Shown here piece after piece: positions 35,434 through 45,734 of a DNA stretch of 64,000 nucleotides. Positions within the stretch are counted from its first letter, which is position 1; the number at the start of each line of letters is the position of its first letter. Where the stretch lies: the NCBI RefSeq assembly GCF_030062155.1, contig NZ_CP118269.1, positions 248,001 through 312,000 of the forward strand, read 5' to 3'. Origin of the DNA: Pantoea sp. Lij88 (GTDB lineage Bacteria > Pseudomonadota > Gammaproteobacteria > Enterobacterales > Enterobacteriaceae). Under the pieces are notes generated by a model that had not been told where the DNA came from, made no database searches, and saw nothing but the letters and a program-made list of their open reading frames with translations. The position numbers and the translations under genes were made by a program.

Positions 35434-36936
35434 TCACACCAGTTTTAAGGCAATCCAGTAGAGCGAACCCGACAGCAGAATACAAACCGGCAGGGTGAAG
35501 ATCCACGCCATGGCGATGTTCTTGATGGTTCGGCTCTGCAATCCGCCACCGTCAACCAGCATCGTACCGGCTACCGATGAAGAGAGGATATGCGTGGTGG
35601 AGACGGGCATGCCGGTATAGCTGGCGACGCCAATCGACAGCGCGGCTGTCACCTGTGCTGACATTCCCTGTGCATAGGTCATGCCTTTTTTACCAATCTT
35701 CTCACCAATAGTGGTGGCAACACGACGCCAGCCAATCATGGTGCCGATGCCCAGCGCCAGCGCTACGGCCACAATAATCCAGATAGGCGCATACTCGATG
35801 GTACCCAGCAGGTCGCTTTTCAGCTTATTGAGGAAGCGTTTGTCATCGGGTGAGGTCTCTTCCAGACGGGCCGCTTTATCGGCGGTATCGGAGATACACA
35901 GCAGCAGACGACGCATCTGACCGCGCTGATCAACTGTCAGCTGATCGTAGCTCTGCAGATTATTCAGCAACACCTGCGCACCCTGTACCGCCTGCAATGC
36001 GCGCGCGCTGTCACAGTGGAACTCTTTCGGGCTGGCCGCTGGCACTTCTTCCGGCGTTGGCAGCTTAGGCGGTGCCATCTGGATGATGTGGTTCAGCGAG
36101 GCGTTGTGCTGCTGGTAATACTGCTCCAGGTGATTGACCGCATCGCGGGTGCGCGTGATGTCATAACCGGAGGCATTCATATTCACCACGAAACCAGCCG
36201 GTGCCACGCCAATCAGGACCAGCATGATCAGGCCAATGCCTTTCTGACCGTCATTCGCACCGTGCGAATAGCTCACGCCAATCGCCGAAACAATCAGGGC
36301 GATACGGGTCCAGAACGGCGGCTTTTTCTTGCCGTCGATCTTCTCGCGGTCAGCAGGTGTCATATGAATACGCGCACGCTTTTTGGTATTGCTCCAGTAG
36401 CGACGCAGAATAAAGATCAGGCCGCCCGCCATCACCAGGCCGACAATCGGCGACAGGATCAGAGAAAGGAAGATGTTCAGGACTTTCGGGATGTTGAGCG
36501 CATCAACCACCGAGGTTCCGCTCATCAGGGCGTTGGTCAGACCGATACCGATAATGGCGCCGATCAGCGTATGGGAGCTGGAGGCCGGCAGACCGAGATA
36601 CCAGGTGCCGAGGTTCCAGATAATCGCCGCCAGCAGCATAGAAAACACCATGGCGAGACCGTGAGCCGATCCAACATTCAACAACAGATCGGTAGGAAGC
36701 ATATGAACAATGGCGTAAGCGACACTCAATCCACCGAGCAGCACGCCAAGGAAGTTGAATACACCCGCCATCACCACAGCAAGCTGGGCACGCATGGCAC
36801 GCGTATAGATGACCGTCGCAACTGCGTTGGCCGTGTCGTGGAAACCGTTGATCGCTTCGTAAAACAATACAAACAGCAGGGCAAGAACCAATAACAGGCT
36901 AGTACTGAGGTCTAGACCAGCAAACAGATGTAGCAT
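35434..36936 (-). CDS. pitA: Low-affinity inorganic phosphate transporter PitA
   Basis: A 500-residue proton-coupled metal-phosphate symporter with the Pit signature repeats [12 protein letters not shown] near the N-terminus and [10 protein letters not shown] in the middle, and a large polar loop between. It matches E. coli PitA from [10 protein letters not shown] to the end. The ATG at 36936 is chosen by this match; an in-frame ATG at 36963 would add nine residues. Its order with uspB, uspA and yhiN is conserved. Confidence 0.95.
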   Translation of the reverse strand: MLHLFAGLDLSTSLLLVLALLFVLFYEAINGFHDTANAVATVIYTRAMRAQLAVVMAGVFNFLGVLLGGLSVAYAIVHMLPTDLLLNVGSAHGLAMVFSMLLAAIIWNLGTWYLGLPASSSHTLIGAIIGIGLTNALMSGTSVVDALNIPKVLNIFLSLILSPIVGLVMAGGLIFILRRYWSNTKKRARIHMTPADREKIDGKKKPPFWTRIALIVSAIGVSYSHGANDGQKGIGLIMLVLIGVAPAGFVVNMNASGYDITRTRDAVNHLEQYYQQHNASLNHIIQMAPPKLPTPEEVPAASPKEFHCDSARALQAVQGAQVLLNNLQSYDQLTVDQRGQMRRLLLCISDTADKAARLEETSPDDKRFLNKLKSDLLGTIEYAPIWIIVAVALALGIGTMIGWRRVATTIGEKIGKKGMTYAQGMSAQVTAALSIGVASYTGMPVSTTHILSSSVAGTMLVDGGGLQSRTIKNIAMAWIFTLPVCILLSGSLYWIALKLV

Positions 36937-37179
36937 AAACGTTACGCCATTTTTGGAGGACATGAACGCGGCGCATTATCCGCGACAACGTGCTGTATGG
37001 GAAAGGAAAATATAGCGCTAATTTAACCTTTCGTCGTAAGGCTTAAGGTTACCCCGGTGAAAAAGAGTTAGATATTAAGCAGATACAATATGACACATTT
37101 ACGGCAATTTTTTGACGCTGGCGTCTCAGTGAGCAGATCACTACAATCTGCGCCTTTCCAGTTAAGTGAGTGAACCGCA

Positions 37180-38364
37180 GTGGAACAGTTTGACGTTATC
37201 ATCATTGGTGCCGGAGCCGCAGGGCTCTTCTGCGCCGCCCAGGCCGGACAGCGGGGACGCCGCGTGTTACTGCTGGATAACGGCAAAAAGCCAGGACGCA
37301 AGATTCTGATGTCTGGCGGTGGCCGCTGCAATTTCACCAATCTCTATACGGAACCCGCGGCCTATCTGTCGCACAATCCCCACTTCTGTAAATCGGCGCT
37401 GGCGCGTTATACCCAGTGGGATTTTATCGATCTGGTTAATCGCCACGGTATCGCCTGGCATGAGAAAACCCTGGGGCAGCTCTTTTGTGATGACTCTGCC
37501 CAGCAGATTGTCGATCTGCTGCTGGCCGAATGTGACAAAGGCAATGTCACGCTGCGACTGCGCAGTGAAGTGCTCAGCGTAGCGCGCGATGAAAGCGGTT
37601 ATACCCTTCAGCTCAACGGCAGCACGGTTCAGGCGGAGAAGCTGGTCATTGCCAGTGGCGGTCTGTCGATGCCTGGCCTGGGCGCTTCGCCGTTTGGCTA
37701 TAAAATTGCGGAGCAGTTCGGACTGAGCGTGTTCCCGACGCGCGCGGCGCTGGTGCCGTTTACCCTGCACAAGCCGCTGCTGGAGCAGTTGCAGACGCTG
37801 TCAGGCGTCGCGCTGGAGACCACTATCGATGCGCAGGATGGCACCCGCTTCAAAGAGGCGATGCTCTTTACCCACCGTGGTCTCTCCGGCCCGGCGGTAT
37901 TGCAGATTTCCAGCTACTGGCTGCCGGGTGAGTTCGTCACCATCGATCTCTCGCCCGCCACACCACTTGACGCGTTTCTGGCGGCGCAGCGTGAAGCGCA
38001 TCCGAATCTCAGCCTGAAAAACAGCCTGGCGAAAATCCTGCCAAAGCGTCTGGTGGAAGTCCTGCAGGCGCTGAATGTGGTGCCGGATATCACCCTGAAG
38101 CAGCTCAACAGCAAACAGCAAACCGAGCTGGTGCAGACGCTGCACGCCTGGCGCATCCAGCCAAACGGCACCGAGGGGTATCGTACTGCGGAAGTGACGC
38201 TGGGCGGCGTGGATACCACACAGCTCTCCTCGAAAACCATGGAGGCGCGCGCGGTGCCGGGGCTTTACTTTATTGGGGAAGTGGCCGATGTCACCGGCTG
38301 GCTGGGGGGATATAACTTCCAGTGGGCCTGGAGTTCCGCCTGGGCCTGCGCCCAGGCGTTGTAA
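37180..38364 (+). CDS. yhiN: FAD-dependent oxidoreductase, YhiN (HI0933) family
   Basis: A 394-residue flavoprotein of unknown substrate. The FAD loop is VIIIGAGAAGLFCAAQAG at the N-terminus, followed by LMSGGGRCNFTN, a hallmark of the HI0933 family. LVIASGGLSMPGLG and the C-terminal GEVADVTGWLGGYNFQWAW complete the fold. It is divergent from pitA, as in E. coli. Confidence 0.93.
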   Translation: MEQFDVIIIGAGAAGLFCAAQAGQRGRRVLLLDNGKKPGRKILMSGGGRCNFTNLYTEPAAYLSHNPHFCKSALARYTQWDFIDLVNRHGIAWHEKTLGQLFCDDSAQQIVDLLLAECDKGNVTLRLRSEVLSVARDESGYTLQLNGSTVQAEKLVIASGGLSMPGLGASPFGYKIAEQFGLSVFPTRAALVPFTLHKPLLEQLQTLSGVALETTIDAQDGTRFKEAMLFTHRGLSGPAVLQISSYWLPGEFVTIDLSPATPLDAFLAAQREAHPNLSLKNSLAKILPKRLVEVLQALNVVPDITLKQLNSKQQTELVQTLHAWRIQPNGTEGYRTAEVTLGGVDTTQLSSKTMEARAVPGLYFIGEVADVTGWLGGYNFQWAWSSAWACAQAL

Positions 38365-38371
38365 CGCAGGT

Positions 38372-39358
38372 TTACCAGCGCTGATGCACGTGAGGTGCGA
38401 TCTTCTCCTGATAGATCTGCTTCAGTGCCGCCATCGTCTCTGCAGAGAGCGCGTCGACGTCGCTGGCGCGGGCATTGGCTTCAGCCTGTTCGCGGTTTTT
38501 CGCGCCAGGAATCACCACGCTGACATCTTCGTTCATCAGGATCCAGCGCAGCGCAAACATCGCCATGGTGGTGTCACCCGTGACAAAGCGGCGAATCTCC
38601 TCAACCGCCTCCAGCGCCACCTCATAAGGCACGCCGGAGAAGGTTTCGCCTTTATCGAACGCTTCGCCATTACGGTTAAAGGTGCGATGGTCGTCAGCGG
38701 CAAACACGCTGTCGGCGCGCATTTTGCCGGTCAGTAAGCCTGAAGCCAGCGGCACACGGGCGATGATCGCCACGTCACGGCGTTTCGCTTCACGCAGCAG
38801 CAGCTCAGCCGGACGCTGGCGGAAGATGTTGTAGATCAGCTGAATTGACGCGACGTTGGGAAACTCCAGCGCCTTCAGACCTTCCTCGACTTTCTCAACG
38901 GAAACGCCGTAATGACGGATTTTTCCGGCGGCGACCATCTCATCCATCACGGCAAACACGTCCGGGTTGTAGTAGACCTCGGTTGGCGGGCAATGCAGCT
39001 GCACCAGATCCAGCGTTTCGGTCTGCAGATTTTCCCGTGAGCGTTCGATAAACGCGTTGAGGTTTTCGGCGTTGTAGCCCTCAGCCACGTGCGGTGAAAG
39101 GCGACGCCCCAGCTTGGTCGCCACAAACGGGCGTTCCCCGCCGCGCTGATTCAGCACCTCTGCGATAATCTTTTCGGAGCGACCATCGCCATAGACATCG
39201 GCGGTATCAATAAAGGTGATGCCTGCATCCAGCGCAGCGTTCAGCGCGGCTTTGGCATCCTCCATACTCACTTCTCCCCAGGTTCCGCCAATAGCCCATG
39301 CGCCAAAGCCAATTTCGGAGACGCGCTGACCGGTACGGCCCAGTGTTCGTAGTTTCAT
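38372..39358 (-). CDS. Aldo/keto reductase
   Basis: A 328-residue NADPH-dependent aldo/keto reductase. The catalytic tetrad is visible: D51 and Y56 in FIDTADVYGDG, Lys in VATKLGR and His in LVQLHCPP. The C-terminal NADPH-binding part includes IIARVPLASGLLTGK and VVIPGAKNREQ. It converges on yhiN with 7 bp between. The substrate is not defined. Confidence 0.92.
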   Translation of the reverse strand: MKLRTLGRTGQRVSEIGFGAWAIGGTWGEVSMEDAKAALNAALDAGITFIDTADVYGDGRSEKIIAEVLNQRGGERPFVATKLGRRLSPHVAEGYNAENLNAFIERSRENLQTETLDLVQLHCPPTEVYYNPDVFAVMDEMVAAGKIRHYGVSVEKVEEGLKALEFPNVASIQLIYNIFRQRPAELLLREAKRRDVAIIARVPLASGLLTGKMRADSVFAADDHRTFNRNGEAFDKGETFSGVPYEVALEAVEEIRRFVTGDTTMAMFALRWILMNEDVSVVIPGAKNREQAEANARASDVDALSAETMAALKQIYQEKIAPHVHQRW

Positions 39359-39649
39359 GCAAACATTCCTCGATGCGTTTCAGACAGGGTGACAGAAAGC
39401 GGCTAACCATTGAGCTTAGCGCTTCCTGGTGAAGAGGCGATCAGGCTTCAACGCAGAGCCGTCCGGAAAAACAGGACCTGTTGACGGCAGGCTACTGGTT
39501 ACGTTGAATAATTCAGGTAAGAACAGCGTTACAGGCGTCGCTACCGCTTCGCTAAATAATTGATTTTAAGATATTTCACCTGAAATTAAACAGGCGGAAA
39601 TGTCGATTCGGTCACATACTTCAATTTTCAGGCCAATAATGGGATCGCT

Positions 39650-39847
39650 ATGTTCAAATTTGTTAAGTCGGTCTTTGCCAGTCCCGAGAAGTTTCTGCAG
39701 ATCATGACCCGTCAGGATATTAACGACTCCATCGCTGAAGGTGAGCGCATCATTATTGACGAGAACGGCAATATCTCGGTCAACACGCTGAGCGAGGAAG
39801 TCCACGAAGATTTCGCCCGTCATGTGAATACGTTAAAGGGAGTGTGA
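39650..39847 (+). CDS. Small protein of unknown function
   Basis: A 65-residue soluble protein beginning MFKFVKSVFASPEKFLQ. It is rich in D, E, I and N and has no membrane segment. I do not recognise it. Its stop codon lies one base before the start of the next gene, so the two form a pair. The ATG is preceded by GGGA at a fair distance. Confidence 0.6.
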   Translation: MFKFVKSVFASPEKFLQIMTRQDINDSIAEGERIIIDENGNISVNTLSEEVHEDFARHVNTLKGV

Positions 39848-39848
39848 G

Positions 39849-40676
39849 GTGGGTACCGCAATATTTATGGTGCTGATGGTCAGTGGTTACTGGTACACCA
39901 GCCGTGATTTAAACAGCCGCTTTAAAATCCGTCGTTCGTCGGGCTGGGACGTCTATTTCCTGGTCGCACTTTACGGCTGTATTTTTGTTCTGCAGGGTGT
40001 ATTTGCGACCGGCATCATCTGGTTACTGCTGCTCTGCATCTCCGGCATCGCCAATGCCGTCCAGATGATCCCTGGCGTTCATCTGAAGTGGCAGGTGGAG
40101 TTTATGACATGGAGCTTCCTGGGCATCCAGGCACCGGTCGTGATCATGCTCGCCTTTGCCATTCTGCTCTGTCTTTATCGCTCAAACTGGGCAGGCAGCG
40201 CACGACTCAACGTCTCCGGTCGTAAAGATCTTTATCAGAAACTGTCGCGCTCCAATGGCGTGGAACAACTGCTGTTTCAGTGCATGGAAGAGGGCGAACT
40301 GGCGTGGATTACCCTGAAGTCGCGCCGTATTTACATCGGCATGGTGCACGCCTCGACCTTTGAATATGAGAGCACCAAAAACATCGTGCTGATCCCGATG
40401 CTGAGCGGATACCGCGACAGCAAGACGCTGAAGCTGGCAGTGGAACATAACTACAGCAAGTGGTACGCCGAGCATGACATCACGCTCGACTCTAAACCCA
40501 AAGATGCGATGTCGTTCCGTAAAGTGATCATGGTTGACCAGATTGAGAGCCTGTCACTGTTCGATCCGGCCAGCGCCACGGCGCTTTCGATGGGACATCC
40601 GCAGGAACTGGAGAAGAGTCAGGGCAAAGACGATGGCGACAGCCCGGACGATAAAAGCCGGGACGAGCAGGATTAA
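39849..40676 (+). CDS. Membrane protein with cytoplasmic domain, unknown function
   Basis: A 275-residue protein. Hydrophobic segments lie at about residues 1-16, 33-62 (probably two passes) and 82-104, followed by a soluble domain (about 105-245) containing GELAWITLKSRRIYIG and VLIPMLSGYRDSKTLKL, and a charged tail ending DKSRDEQD. I do not recognise the family. The GTG start at 39849 follows GGGAG, one base after the preceding stop, so translation is probably coupled. It converges on the nuclease gene at 40708. Confidence 0.7.
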   Translation: MGTAIFMVLMVSGYWYTSRDLNSRFKIRRSSGWDVYFLVALYGCIFVLQGVFATGIIWLLLLCISGIANAVQMIPGVHLKWQVEFMTWSFLGIQAPVVIMLAFAILLCLYRSNWAGSARLNVSGRKDLYQKLSRSNGVEQLLFQCMEEGELAWITLKSRRIYIGMVHASTFEYESTKNIVLIPMLSGYRDSKTLKLAVEHNYSKWYAEHDITLDSKPKDAMSFRKVIMVDQIESLSLFDPASATALSMGHPQELEKSQGKDDGDSPDDKSRDEQD

Positions 40677-40707
40677 AAAGCCAGGAGAGCATCCTGGCTG
40701 CTGGCTA

Positions 40708-41790
40708 TCAAGAGTATTGCTGTGCAGTATCTCTCAGCTGATCAGTTAGATTGTAAATATCGTTGAGTGACGTAATGGGATGGCGAGTCTCTTTTTTCTC
40801 GCCATCAAACATCCCGATATACAACTGGCTACGGTTGAAATGAAGACGGCAAATTGGCTTACGATTGTTATCGTCGATCAAAATACCAAGATAACTTTGG
40901 GTGTCGCGGAAGGTAATCCTTTGAGGATCAATAACTTTTCTGATTATTGATTTTACGATATGAAACCCTTCGATCTCCATTTCTGTCGTAACAACTGTGC
41001 CGTTATCTGCATCGTTTTTATCAACACTACTTTTCGACAAATCTTCACTATTAAGTTGGTTTGATACCATCGTTCCACCGCTAATAGCCGATTTCAGTCT
41101 TTCATTTACCTGGTCATTAAGCCACTGAGTGGCCGCTTTTTTAGTCAGTATAGTAAATTGCTCTCTGACTTTTTGCGTGAGTATGCCGTCATAAACACGT
41201 GAGGCAAAAAATTTAACAAAATCCTCATCGGGTTCGCTGAACTGGCTGGAAATCATCTTTTTTATCTGGCTAATGAATTTAAGTTCACCAGCTGCACTGA
41301 CTATCGAATCTACATCAAAAGCACTTTTTGTGAGTTTAACCAGTTCTGGAACTACATGTTCATCGATATCCAGTAAATCCAGTTCTAAAAATGGCTTCTC
41401 ATCCATTTTGTTCGGTGCATCCAGATCGGTAAAAAATTTATAAAGCTGGCCATTTGTTAAGATAGAAATTCGGGCATTTGTCACATGGAAGTAACGGAAG
41501 AGTTGCGAGGCATGTTTAACGTTTAATGGTTCTCCAATTTTTTTACATTCAATCAGGATCTGGATTTCACCACCTTTAGATATAGCGTAATCAATCTTCT
41601 CACCTTTTTTAGTACCGACATCACAGATGAACTCAGGAATGACTTCCGTCGGGTCAAAAACATCATATCCCAGGATCTGGCTAATGAAGGGCATGACAAA
41701 AGCACTTTTAGTGGCTTCTTCTGTCTGAATAATTGCTGCTTGCTGCTGAATCTTCGCTGAAAGCCCATTGAGGTTATTGAAAATATCCAT
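40708..41790 (-). CDS. PD-(D/E)XK nuclease, HsdR N-terminal-like
   Basis: A 360-residue protein whose first 130 residues look like the nuclease domain of type I restriction subunits. The active-site pattern is D67 in EKIDYAI and E81-C-K83 in ILIECKK, with E24/E25 upstream. There is no helicase motor and no modification or specificity gene nearby, so it is not a complete type I system. The C-terminal half (GFHIVKSIIRKV, RITFRDTQSYLGILID, CRLHFNRSQLYIG) resembles a substrate-recognition module in similar stand-alone nucleases. The gene and its upstream region are visibly more A/T-rich than the surroundings, which suggests transfer. A defence role is inferred. Confidence 0.8.
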   Translation of the reverse strand: MDIFNNLNGLSAKIQQQAAIIQTEEATKSAFVMPFISQILGYDVFDPTEVIPEFICDVGTKKGEKIDYAISKGGEIQILIECKKIGEPLNVKHASQLFRYFHVTNARISILTNGQLYKFFTDLDAPNKMDEKPFLELDLLDIDEHVVPELVKLTKSAFDVDSIVSAAGELKFISQIKKMISSQFSEPDEDFVKFFASRVYDGILTQKVREQFTILTKKAATQWLNDQVNERLKSAISGGTMVSNQLNSEDLSKSSVDKNDADNGTVVTTEMEIEGFHIVKSIIRKVIDPQRITFRDTQSYLGILIDDNNRKPICRLHFNRSQLYIGMFDGEKKETRHPITSLNDIYNLTDQLRDTAQQYS

Positions 41791-42133
41791 AGCTCACCCT
41801 GTTTTGGTTCTACTTAGCTGTAGTTTTTAACTTCATTAGCTGAGGTAATGAAGTTGCCAGGACGCAAAAGGTCCGAACTCTTTTTTTCTTATATTGGTCA
41901 GTTATATAGTTTGTTGTGGGCGTGTTGAATTGTTCCTTCAATTCTTTTAAAAGTAAGAAAAAATTATCAGAAAAAAATGAGATTGGCTATTTAGTGATCG
42001 CTTATGAAGAGATTTTTTTCGAAAAGGGTTACTTTCTATGAAAGGTAATGAGTTCTTCCTGGGACTTCAGACCGCATTTAGCAACGTTTTGAGGATTCAT
42101 CGCGTTACCAGAGCCTGGCAAATTTAGCCCCCC
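41791..42133. other. A/T-rich region upstream of the nuclease gene
   Basis: A 343-bp A/T-rich stretch between the nuclease and the LacI-type gene. It should hold the nuclease promoter. No gene, tRNA or clear attachment repeat was seen. Confidence 0.5.
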
Positions 42134-43153
42134 TCATACCATATTTTCCGCCGTAAACAGCCGAAACGCGACTTTACCCGCCTGATAGACATCCGGTTGA
42201 TAGCCGGTCTCCAGATGATTCAGCATCAGATCAATCGCTAACCGGGCATGCTGCTGAGCATGCTGATCCAGCGTAAACGCCACTTCATCGTTCAGCAGCA
42301 GCTGGCGGGTCACATCATACAGCTCATGGGTGATGTAAGTGCATTTGCCCAGCAGCTGATGGGCGCGCAGGGTATCGCTGACGTCGGTGTTGCCCATGCC
42401 GGTGTTATAGACGCCGGCAATTGCCTGCGACGGACGCAGGTTACGCGCCAGTTCGCTGCGGATGGTCTCCCGCTGATCCTGACCTGCCAGCACCTCACGC
42501 AGATGACGCTGCGGCGCGCGCTGCGCCATCGCCTCACGGAATCCCGCGATGCGCTGACGGTGGGCGCGGTAATCAAAGCGACCGCTGACCATCAGAATGT
42601 CGCCAGGCTGATTCACTGTTTTACTCATCAGCAGTCCGGCCGTGCGGCCCGCCTGATACTGATCGATGCCGACATGACACAAACGGTCGGCATCGGGCAG
42701 ATCGGTGACGATGGTGATCACCGGCACATTGCGGCTGTGGCACAGCGCCAGTGCCCGATAGATGGGCGGCGAGTCGTGCGCGAACACAATGATGCCGTCG
42801 CGGTTACTGCTGCGGGCGATAATGCTCTGCGCCAGCTGCTCAGGCTGCGCTTCGGCCACCAGGGTTTTGTGCAGTTTCAGGCGGCGATAGCCCAGCTGAC
42901 TGGCAACCTCGCTGAAATGGGTCGTGAGTTGCTGAAAAAAGGATGAGCCGTTATTGCTGAGGAAAACCTCGATTTGCCACGGATGCTGGTACTCCTCTGG
43001 CAGCAGACGTTTCAATCCCACTTCACGTGCGGCTTTCAGGACTTTGCGGCTGGTCTCCAGCGACACGCCGCCGCGCTCGTTCAGCACCCGATCGACCGTC
43101 GCAATCCCGACGCCCGCCATTTTTGCCACCACTTCTAAGGTGAGCTTTTTCAT
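42134..43153 (-). CDS. LacI-family transcriptional regulator
   Basis: A 339-residue LacI-type repressor. The helix-turn-helix is LEVVAKMAGVGIATVDRVLN, of the sub-group with TVDRVLN often tied to polyol, inositol or amino-sugar transport. A periplasmic-binding-protein-like domain follows (IVFAHDSPPIYRAL, CHVGIDQYQAGRTAG, GVYNTGMGNTD). It is divergent from a short-chain dehydrogenase gene, with a palindrome between them. The ligand is unknown. Confidence 0.9.
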   Translation of the reverse strand: MKKLTLEVVAKMAGVGIATVDRVLNERGGVSLETSRKVLKAAREVGLKRLLPEEYQHPWQIEVFLSNNGSSFFQQLTTHFSEVASQLGYRRLKLHKTLVAEAQPEQLAQSIIARSSNRDGIIVFAHDSPPIYRALALCHSRNVPVITIVTDLPDADRLCHVGIDQYQAGRTAGLLMSKTVNQPGDILMVSGRFDYRAHRQRIAGFREAMAQRAPQRHLREVLAGQDQRETIRSELARNLRPSQAIAGVYNTGMGNTDVSDTLRAHQLLGKCTYITHELYDVTRQLLLNDEVAFTLDQHAQQHARLAIDLMLNHLETGYQPDVYQAGKVAFRLFTAENMV

Positions 43154-43245
43154 TCAGACTCCACGCGGAAAATGGCGATTAACTGCTGCCTGCCAGGCTG
43201 TTTATCTCTTCTAACCGTTTAAAAGTAAAACATAAAGCGATTTAA

Positions 43246-43261
43246 TGATGGAAAACCATCA
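43246..43261. promoter_or_regulatory. Operator-like palindrome between LacI-type and SDR genes
   Basis: An inverted repeat, TGATGG-AAAA-CCATCA, in the 229-bp gap between the two divergent genes. It is a candidate site for the LacI-type protein. Confidence 0.4.
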
Positions 43262-43382
43262 ACAGCGCTGGGGTGCGATGTTTTTACCGACCGTGCGGTC
43301 GACAGGCGAAAAAGCACAGCGGGTCGCTGTCCCGGCGGAATAGCCGTTAAGCTTCTAGTGAGACAATCAATGAGGAGTGAAT

Positions 43383-44060
43383 ATGGCTCAGCAAAAAGAG
43401 GTTCTGATTATTGGTGCTTCGCGCGGTATCGGTCTGGCGGTGGCACAGGCATTTGCCGGAGAGGGCTGGCAGGTCACGGCTACGCATCGCAGTGGCATTC
43501 CGGAACAGGGCAAAAAGCCAGAGATTCACTGGTATGCGCTGGATATGACCCATGCATCGGCGGTTCAGCAGCTTGCCAGCCAGCTCAGTGGCAAAACGTT
43601 CGATGCGATTCTGATCAATGCCGGGATTTCCGGGCCTTCGCATCAGAAGGTGTCTCAGAGTGACGATCAGGCGCTGGCACAGCTGTTCCTGACCAATGCG
43701 ATAGCGCCGGTTCGAAGCGCAGAGATTTTGCTGCCGCTGCTGAAGCCGGAAGGCGTGCTGGCGCTGACTTCATCTCAGCTCGGCAGTCTGAATGAAAATC
43801 CAGAGGCGCAGATGCCGATTTACTCGGCCAGTAAAGCCGCCCTGAATATGCTGAGCCGTACGCTGACACCGGCGGTCAACGCGCAGCACGGGACGCTGCT
43901 GACGCTGCATCCCGGCTGGGTGAAAACGGATATGGGCGGTGAGAGCGCGCCCCTGACGGCAGAAGAGAGTGCCGCGGGTATCGTCCAGCAGCTGACCCAG
44001 TGGCGCGGACGCGGTGGTCATCACTACGTCGATTACGCCGGCCAGCAGCTGCAATGGTAA
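43383..44060 (+). CDS. Short-chain dehydrogenase/reductase
   Basis: A 225-residue SDR enzyme. The NAD(P) loop is IIGASRGIGLAVA near the N-terminus. A non-standard ILINAGIS takes the NNAG position, and the active site is Tyr-X3-Lys in PIYSASKAAL, with Ser in LTSSQLG. It resembles the carbonyl-reductase/sniffer-type SDRs with a short C-terminus. The ATG at 43383 follows GAGGAG with short spacing. The substrate is unknown. Confidence 0.9.
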   Translation: MAQQKEVLIIGASRGIGLAVAQAFAGEGWQVTATHRSGIPEQGKKPEIHWYALDMTHASAVQQLASQLSGKTFDAILINAGISGPSHQKVSQSDDQALAQLFLTNAIAPVRSAEILLPLLKPEGVLALTSSQLGSLNENPEAQMPIYSASKAALNMLSRTLTPAVNAQHGTLLTLHPGWVKTDMGGESAPLTAEESAAGIVQQLTQWRGRGGHHYVDYAGQQLQW

Positions 44061-44067
44061 GCGGATA

Positions 44068-44085
44068 CGGGGCGGTTACGCCCCG
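44068..44085. terminator. Hairpin between SDR and galP genes
   Basis: A 7-bp perfect stem (CGGGGCG / CGCCCCG) with a GTTA loop between the convergent genes, reaching into the galP stop region. There is no strong T-run. Confidence 0.45.
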
Positions 44086-45464
44086 ATGTCACGCAGCGCC
44101 TTACCCTTCATCAGGTTGCGTTCGATATGCTCCAGCGTGACGTGTTTGGTCTCGGGTACCAGCATGACTGTCAGCACGATAAACACCAGATTGAGCGCGC
44201 CATAGAACCAGAAGGTGTTGGCGTTCCCGAGCTGATCCAGCATCGTCAGGAAGGTTGCCCCCACAATCATATTGCCGACCCAGTTAGTGGTGGTCGAAGC
44301 CGTAATCCCGAAGTCACGCCCTTTCAGCGGCTGAATCTCTGAACAGAGCAGCCAGATTACCGGTCCGGCCGCCATTGCAAAGCCGACGATAAACATCAGC
44401 AGCATCGCGACAGCAAAATATTTGCGGAAATCGGTTTCAACGCCCATATGCAGCAGCGTGCCCAGCACGCCCATACCCACCGCCATCACCAGAAAACTGG
44501 TGGTGAGCATGGGTTTGCGACCCCAGCGATCGACAAAGAAAATTGCAATCAGCGTGGCCAGCATGTTCACCAGCCCGACAATCACCGTGCCCCACATCTG
44601 CTCACTGGTGCTGGAGAAGCCGGCAATGTTGAAGATTTTGGGCGCGTAATACATCACCACATTCATACCGGTAAACTGCTGCATCACCTGTAGCAGCATC
44701 CCCAGCCATACTGCGCGGCGGAAATTGCCATTTGAACGGAACAGCGACCAGCCGCGCTGCTTCACCTGCAGGCTTTCACGGATCTCTTCCAGCTCCTCCC
44801 GGGCCTGCTCACTGCTGTTACGCAGCCGATCCAGCACCCGCTGCGCCTCGTTAAAGCGTCCGTGTGCTGCCAGCCAGCGTGGGCTGTTGGGCAGAAACAG
44901 CACGCCGATAAACAGGATCACTGCCGGAATGGCGATCACGCCGAGCATCCCGCGCCAGTTGCCGCTGTAGCTGAACGCGGTGTCGGAGAGATAAGCCACC
45001 ACGATGCCGGTGGTCAGCATCAGCTGGTACATCGAAATCATTGAGCCACGAATCCGTTCCGGCGCAATCTCCGCCAGATAGAGTGGCGCGGTATAAGAGG
45101 CGATCCCCACCGCCAGACCCAGCATCACACGGGCGCAGACCAGCGATTCCACATCGGGTGAAAAGGCTGACCACAGCGAGCCAATCACAAACAGCGTTGC
45201 GCCCGCCAGCATACTTTTTTTACGTCCCAGTTTTGATGACATCCAGCCCGCCGCCAGCGCGCCCAGCGCTGCACCAAACATCATCGAACTCACTACCCAC
45301 TCCTGCTGATGGTTAGTGATCTGCAAATCCTTCGCCAGAAACGGCAAGGCACCTGCGATGACGCCGATATCCAGACCAAACAGCAGGCCGGAGAGCGCCG
45401 CCATAAAACAGACGAACCAGGTAAAGCGGTTCTGTTGATTTCCCGATTTTTTTGCCGCAACCAT
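44076..45464 (-). CDS. galP: Galactose/proton symporter
   Basis: A 462-residue sugar porter of the MFS, very close to E. coli GalP. It shows [41 protein letters not shown], the [17 protein letters not shown] substrate region, FVDRWGRKP and the C-terminal [18 protein letters not shown]. It imports galactose and related hexoses with a proton. The ATG at 45464 follows GGAG; a longer in-frame extension to 45893 runs through the promoter and is rejected. A CRP-like site lies upstream. Confidence 0.94.
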   Translation of the reverse strand: MVAAKKSGNQQNRFTWFVCFMAALSGLLFGLDIGVIAGALPFLAKDLQITNHQQEWVVSSMMFGAALGALAAGWMSSKLGRKKSMLAGATLFVIGSLWSAFSPDVESLVCARVMLGLAVGIASYTAPLYLAEIAPERIRGSMISMYQLMLTTGIVVAYLSDTAFSYSGNWRGMLGVIAIPAVILFIGVLFLPNSPRWLAAHGRFNEAQRVLDRLRNSSEQAREELEEIRESLQVKQRGWSLFRSNGNFRRAVWLGMLLQVMQQFTGMNVVMYYAPKIFNIAGFSSTSEQMWGTVIVGLVNMLATLIAIFFVDRWGRKPMLTTSFLVMAVGMGVLGTLLHMGVETDFRKYFAVAMLLMFIVGFAMAAGPVIWLLCSEIQPLKGRDFGITASTTTNWVGNMIVGATFLTMLDQLGNANTFWFYGALNLVFIVLTVMLVPETKHVTLEHIERNLMKGKALRDIGA

Positions 45465-45529
45465 GCAGGTCTCCTTGCCGTGATTCAGTGTCAGTATTGT
45501 TAATGTTATGTAAACATAGTCGATACCAG

Positions 45530-45545
45530 TGTGGGGGCGATCACA
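45530..45545. promoter_or_regulatory. CRP-like site upstream of galP
   Basis: TGTGGGGGCGATCACA matches nine of the ten fixed positions of the CRP consensus TGTGA-N6-TCACA. It lies about 66-81 bp upstream of the galP start, which fits the known activation of galP by cAMP-CRP in E. coli. Confidence 0.6.
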
Positions 45546-45734
45546 CTTCCGGCCATCGCCGCGGTCACACAGCCTTGTCGCGGCAAGAAAGTTTGGGAGA
45601 TCAGCAGAGTGGCGCGGAAAGAGCACATCGCGGCAGAGGCACGAATACGCAAAGCAGGGCGTTTCAGGAGAGATTTTGCAACTGCCCGCCTGCGGCATTA
45701 CACTGCCGCTTTCCTGCATTGATTGAAGGTGCTT

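Noticed and set aside
36016..36894. A 292-residue open frame on the plus strand
   Set aside because: Antisense to pitA, with shadow-type composition rich in H, Q, R and N.
40708..41790. Complete type I restriction system
   Set aside because: No hsdM, hsdS or helicase motor is present. Only a nuclease-like N-terminal domain with a different C-terminal half exists.
39359..42133. Prophage or integrative element with attachment sites
   Set aside because: No integrase, tRNA gene, phage structural gene or direct repeat pair was found at the borders.
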